Notes under the pieces: model-generated
Told to the model about the DNA's origin: nothing
The model's input: only the letters and a program-made list of their open reading frames with translations
Database searches by the model: none
Translations under genes and position numbers: made by a program
Source of the DNA: Oasisia sp. SBJ-2009
Lineage: Eukaryota > Annelida > Polychaeta > Sabellida > Siboglinidae
Length of the DNA: 64,000 nt
Direction of reading: 5' to 3'
Assembly (NCBI GenBank): GCA_964017155.1
Contig: OZ024862.1
Span: 46,147,374 to 46,211,373, forward strand
Part shown: piece after piece, positions 60,659-64,000 of the stretch
How the letters are laid out: each line of letters begins with the position of its first letter
How positions within the stretch are numbered: position 1 is the first letter of the stretch

Positions 60659-61789
60659 CAGAGATGGAGTAATCGTACTCATGTACTTGTACTCGAGTAC
60701 GAGTACTTTTTGAGTACTCGTACTCGAGTACGAAGCAAAGTAATCGTACTTGAGTACATTACCAAAGTAATCGTACTCACGATTACTTCTCACGATTACA
60801 TTTTTTTCATATGAACAGTTGCAAGCAAATATATTAGACAGATAAAAATGGCAGTACTAGAAGTAATCTAATAAATGTAATAATAATCGAGGTATTCATT
60901 TTCTATTACTATTGAGCATTTAAGTTAAATAAATATTCAGTCAAATTTCCATAATTAATATCTTCTCTTCTCAGAGAAGCCACATCTCCTCACCCTCCTG
61001 CTTAGTACAAAGTACAAGTTATATTGTGACAGTCCCTGGGAAGCACTGCAGGAGATAAGCATCCCCTAACATCTTGCTTTGTAATTTTATAAGCCATGCC
61101 ACAGCCCCACCTGAACTGTTTGTTCTGTCAGTATGCTGTGAATGACTGGGCAGTTAGCTGCTAAATCCCTGTCCATTATGTTTAAGTGTATACTGTAAAC
61201 CTGTCTAAATCCCCAACTATTCTGTTTGTCCCATCTGATATATGACATATTTGAATTGGATATTATTGTTAAAATATTTTCCTCTTGATACTTCATTGGC
61301 ATAGTTGAACCACCACTAATTTGGCACTCATTATAATTTATAACACTTGTATGCTATTTGTTACAGTATCACTACGACACCTTTAATTTGTAGTATGATA
61401 TATGGACATCTTGAGTCCAGTATTAAATGGTTCATTCAACACATGAGAATGTCATCTGATTATTAATAATAATAACATCTGGATAGCGGATAGCAGTAAT
61501 CAGTTAGAACACTAGATATTGGCACAGCAACAGACAAAGAATGACACCTGATTCCATGGAGGTCGCCTTTACGGTAGAAACAGGATATTTATTAAAGTAA
61601 TCGTGAAAGTAATCATGATTACACTCTAATGTAATTGTGAAAGTAACCATGATTACATTCTAAAGTAATCATACTCGTACTCGAGAACATTTGTTTTATG
61701 AGTACTCGTACTTGTACTCGTACTCATGCAAGTTCAAAGTAATCGTACTCGTACTCGAGTACATTTGTATTGTACTCGCTCCATCTCTG
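60659..61789. mobile_element. hAT-like non-autonomous element with perfect 8-bp duplication
   Basis: Ends CAGAGATGGAG and CTCCATCTCTG are perfect inverted repeats. GTGGACAG directly abuts both sides (60651-60658 and 61790-61797). Subterminal zones (60670-60800 and 61590-61780) are packed with GTACTCGAGTAC palindromes and AGTAATCGTACT words. The 1131-bp element has no transposase ORF; its interior is unique AT-rich sequence. Confidence 0.92.
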
Positions 61790-61797
61790 GTGGACAG

Positions 61798-64000
61798 GTG
61801 GAAATATGGGTGGATGGGTGGTAGACAGGTACAAATGAAGGAGCAATAAGGGAGTTCCAAAACCAGATATTGTCAGTTATGCATTACAAGTGAGTGTAAA
61901 TGGTGTCCCATGTGTGTATGTAGTCCATTTCATGTCATCAGACACATTTTAAAGTTTGTAAACTGGCTTAACACTGTAATAAGTTTAACAGTTAACATCC
62001 ATGTGGCCACCAAAACATGTTCTGTGAGTGACATGTCACAGGGTCCTCTCAAATAATTATGAACTATTCACAAATATATCCATTGAAAATGTTGACCAAA
62101 AATCACTTCAAATGTGATAAATCTTAAATTTGTATACCAATTGATCACTGTTGTAATTAATAAAAACACTAAACATCACTTTAACCCTGCAGGTGATCAG
62201 GGCAGAAAATTGGCTCGTGAACTTTGTTGTAATATTTTTCATTTTCATCACATCTAAGTTGATCTGACACGCAAACATCTTGGTATCATTGGATAGGTGA
62301 TAGATTTTTTATACATCATGTATACATATATATGTCTCCTTGCACATATTCAGTGACAGCTTTTTCACAAACTAGTTAACAATTACAAGCCTGGGTTCAA
62401 TTTCTTACAATCAATTCCAATTTAATTCCCTTTAGACGAAATTCCAATTCAATACGTAACCTTTCAATTCCAATTCATGTTCCACATAAAGGTAAAAATC
62501 AACCATGTATGATTAATTAGTTTGCATACAGGCACAGTATTACAGTGTGCCATATTTGTATAATTATAATATTATATACATATATAATGATATTAATAGG
62601 TTACATAGAAATAATAAACCATAAAATATATTCAATTATGCTGTTATTGCAGAAAACCACTCAGTAACCTGAGCATCGTTGCAACGAATCATAATAACAT
62701 TATCTGAATATGACCAACCATTCTCATACCTTTGTTTGTTAGGTCTGCTGTCTTTGGTCCAGTAACATAGATCAGTCACACTCGATATAAAGGTCATTTA
62801 TACAATGCTGGTATGAAACAAACTACTGTTATAGTTTGCTTTTACTTATAATAAAGTACATTTATATGTACCTTTTACTTCCATATGTTTTAGTTACTTT
62901 ATGTTGTGATCCGACCACTTCATTAGGCTTTTGTTTGATTTGCATTGGTAATCATTGACTAGTTACACTTCTAAGGAATATCTTATGTGCTAGCTCTGAT
63001 GTTTGCATAATGTGTACCACTGGGAGAGTGTCATTACTGGTTGCCAAAAAAGTAACATCCCTGGCCTCCGTGGTTTCCCATCCACTGAAGCATTGCTGGG
63101 CAATATTTGACCAGCAGCTTTGAAGTAATTGTGCAGTCTTGATCAAAGGAACAAGACAAACAAACTACAGGGCTTATGCAGGAAGGAAACATTGGTTGAG
63201 GTTCACAAGACAAGCTATTTGAAGTCACATAAGATTGTGTTCCAGATGCTAGTTTTATTGCTACATTTCTGTTCATTTAACACACCACGTTAATAAATTA
63301 TGGCCTGGGTATTTTAAAAATAAGAAAATCAATTCCATTTTCATACAAGTCCCATTCCTTTTGTCCAAAATATTTCAATTCCTAATGTCCTTTGAAATTA
63401 ACCTCAGTCCTGTTTACAAAACAGGTAGTTTAGTGTCCATATTTGGGGGGTTTTACATAGTCACCCCTGGTTAAATAATTCTATTAAAAAAAATCATATA
63501 ACAGTAACTTTAACTGGCTTAAATTATCATCTCTACCTGATAATTAAACTATCCCATAAGTTAAGGTTACAGACTCATACAGCGTGTGAACAAATAATGT
63601 AGACTAGTTCAGTTGAACCATATGCACTAGGAACAGAAACACAATATTAGTTATGAGTAGTCATGAATAATGGGAGTCAGATTATTTGGCCCATTGGGCT
63701 GAATTATCCGCTTCTGCAATCGTTGAAGTTTGGCCTGCTTGCACTTGAAGGTAGGACAAAACGCCCTCCGGACAAAACCCCTTCCATACATAACTCCATC
63801 AAGACATTTAAGCTCCTTCCGGACAAAATCCCCTCATCATAGGAGTTGCACCTCATCATAGATACTAGCCTCAAGAAATATCAAAAGAAGTAAACTTAGC
63901 TTGGCTTGTATATTTGTGCATACCATATACATATATTATATATATATAATTTGGTATGTAAAAAATGTAAATACATACCAAATATTTTGTAATTACTGGC
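61798..64000. other. No gene recognised to the window end
   Basis: AT-rich. AATTCCAATT-type words cluster at 62395-62480 and 63330-63410. A TA-rich palindromic stretch lies near 63925-63985. Confidence 0.35.

Noticed and set aside
62391..63412. A hAT-like element between CCTGGGTTCAATTTC and GAAATTAACCTCAGTCCTG
   Set aside because: The ends are only loosely inverted and the flanking 8-mers match poorly.

Overview
This is an animal (invertebrate metazoan) nuclear genome window. Multi-exon genes with GT..AG introns of a few hundred bases, very long (TA)n and (CA)n microsatellites, tRNA-derived SINEs, non-LTR retrotransposon debris, one LTR element and several hAT-like elements all point that way. 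I cannot name the phylum. The proteins resemble vertebrate orthologs closely, but the repeat families are not ones I can assign to a clade.

Layout. Positions 1-24 kb are repeat-dominated: a 1.46 kb near-palindrome at 1-1458; a 5.3 kb transposon with about 650-bp terminal inverted repeats (2611-7944); pieces of Ty3/gypsy and LINE elements; two orphan EGF-like exons (12024-12140, 13231-13341) that probably belong to one secreted or membrane gene; a roughly 1 kb, 23-bp minisatellite (15203-16182); a LINE (about 16990-20290) interrupted by a hAT-like element (17962-19327), which itself holds an inverted-repeat unit; and a gag-only LTR retrotransposon on the minus strand (about 20822-23024). From 25 kb onward the window is gene-bearing: a RING-H2 E3 ligase (+, 25630-29703), proteasome assembly chaperone 2 PSMG2 (+, 35869-39102, first exon not found), syntaxin-16 STX16 (-, 48209-42247, complete at 303 codons) and a VAP-A/B family protein (-, 54946-51613, first coding exon not found). 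The 55-64 kb part may be VAP intron 1 or upstream DNA and carries a hAT-like element with a perfect 8-bp target duplication.

Function. STX16 (Qa-SNARE of the trans-Golgi network) and VAP (ER receptor for FFAT-motif proteins) act in membrane traffic and contact sites. PSMG2 chaperones assembly of the 20S proteasome alpha ring. The RING protein is a predicted ubiquitin ligase with six copies of a D-x-x-hydrophobic-A-x-x-hydrophobic motif. There is no operon logic. The interest of the order lies in synteny: human STX16 and VAPB are neighbours on 20q13, and human VAPA and PSMG2 are both on 18p11, so this window looks like the unduplicated ancestral linkage. The most notable coding observation is an extra in-frame 87-bp exon inside the MSP domain of the VAP gene.
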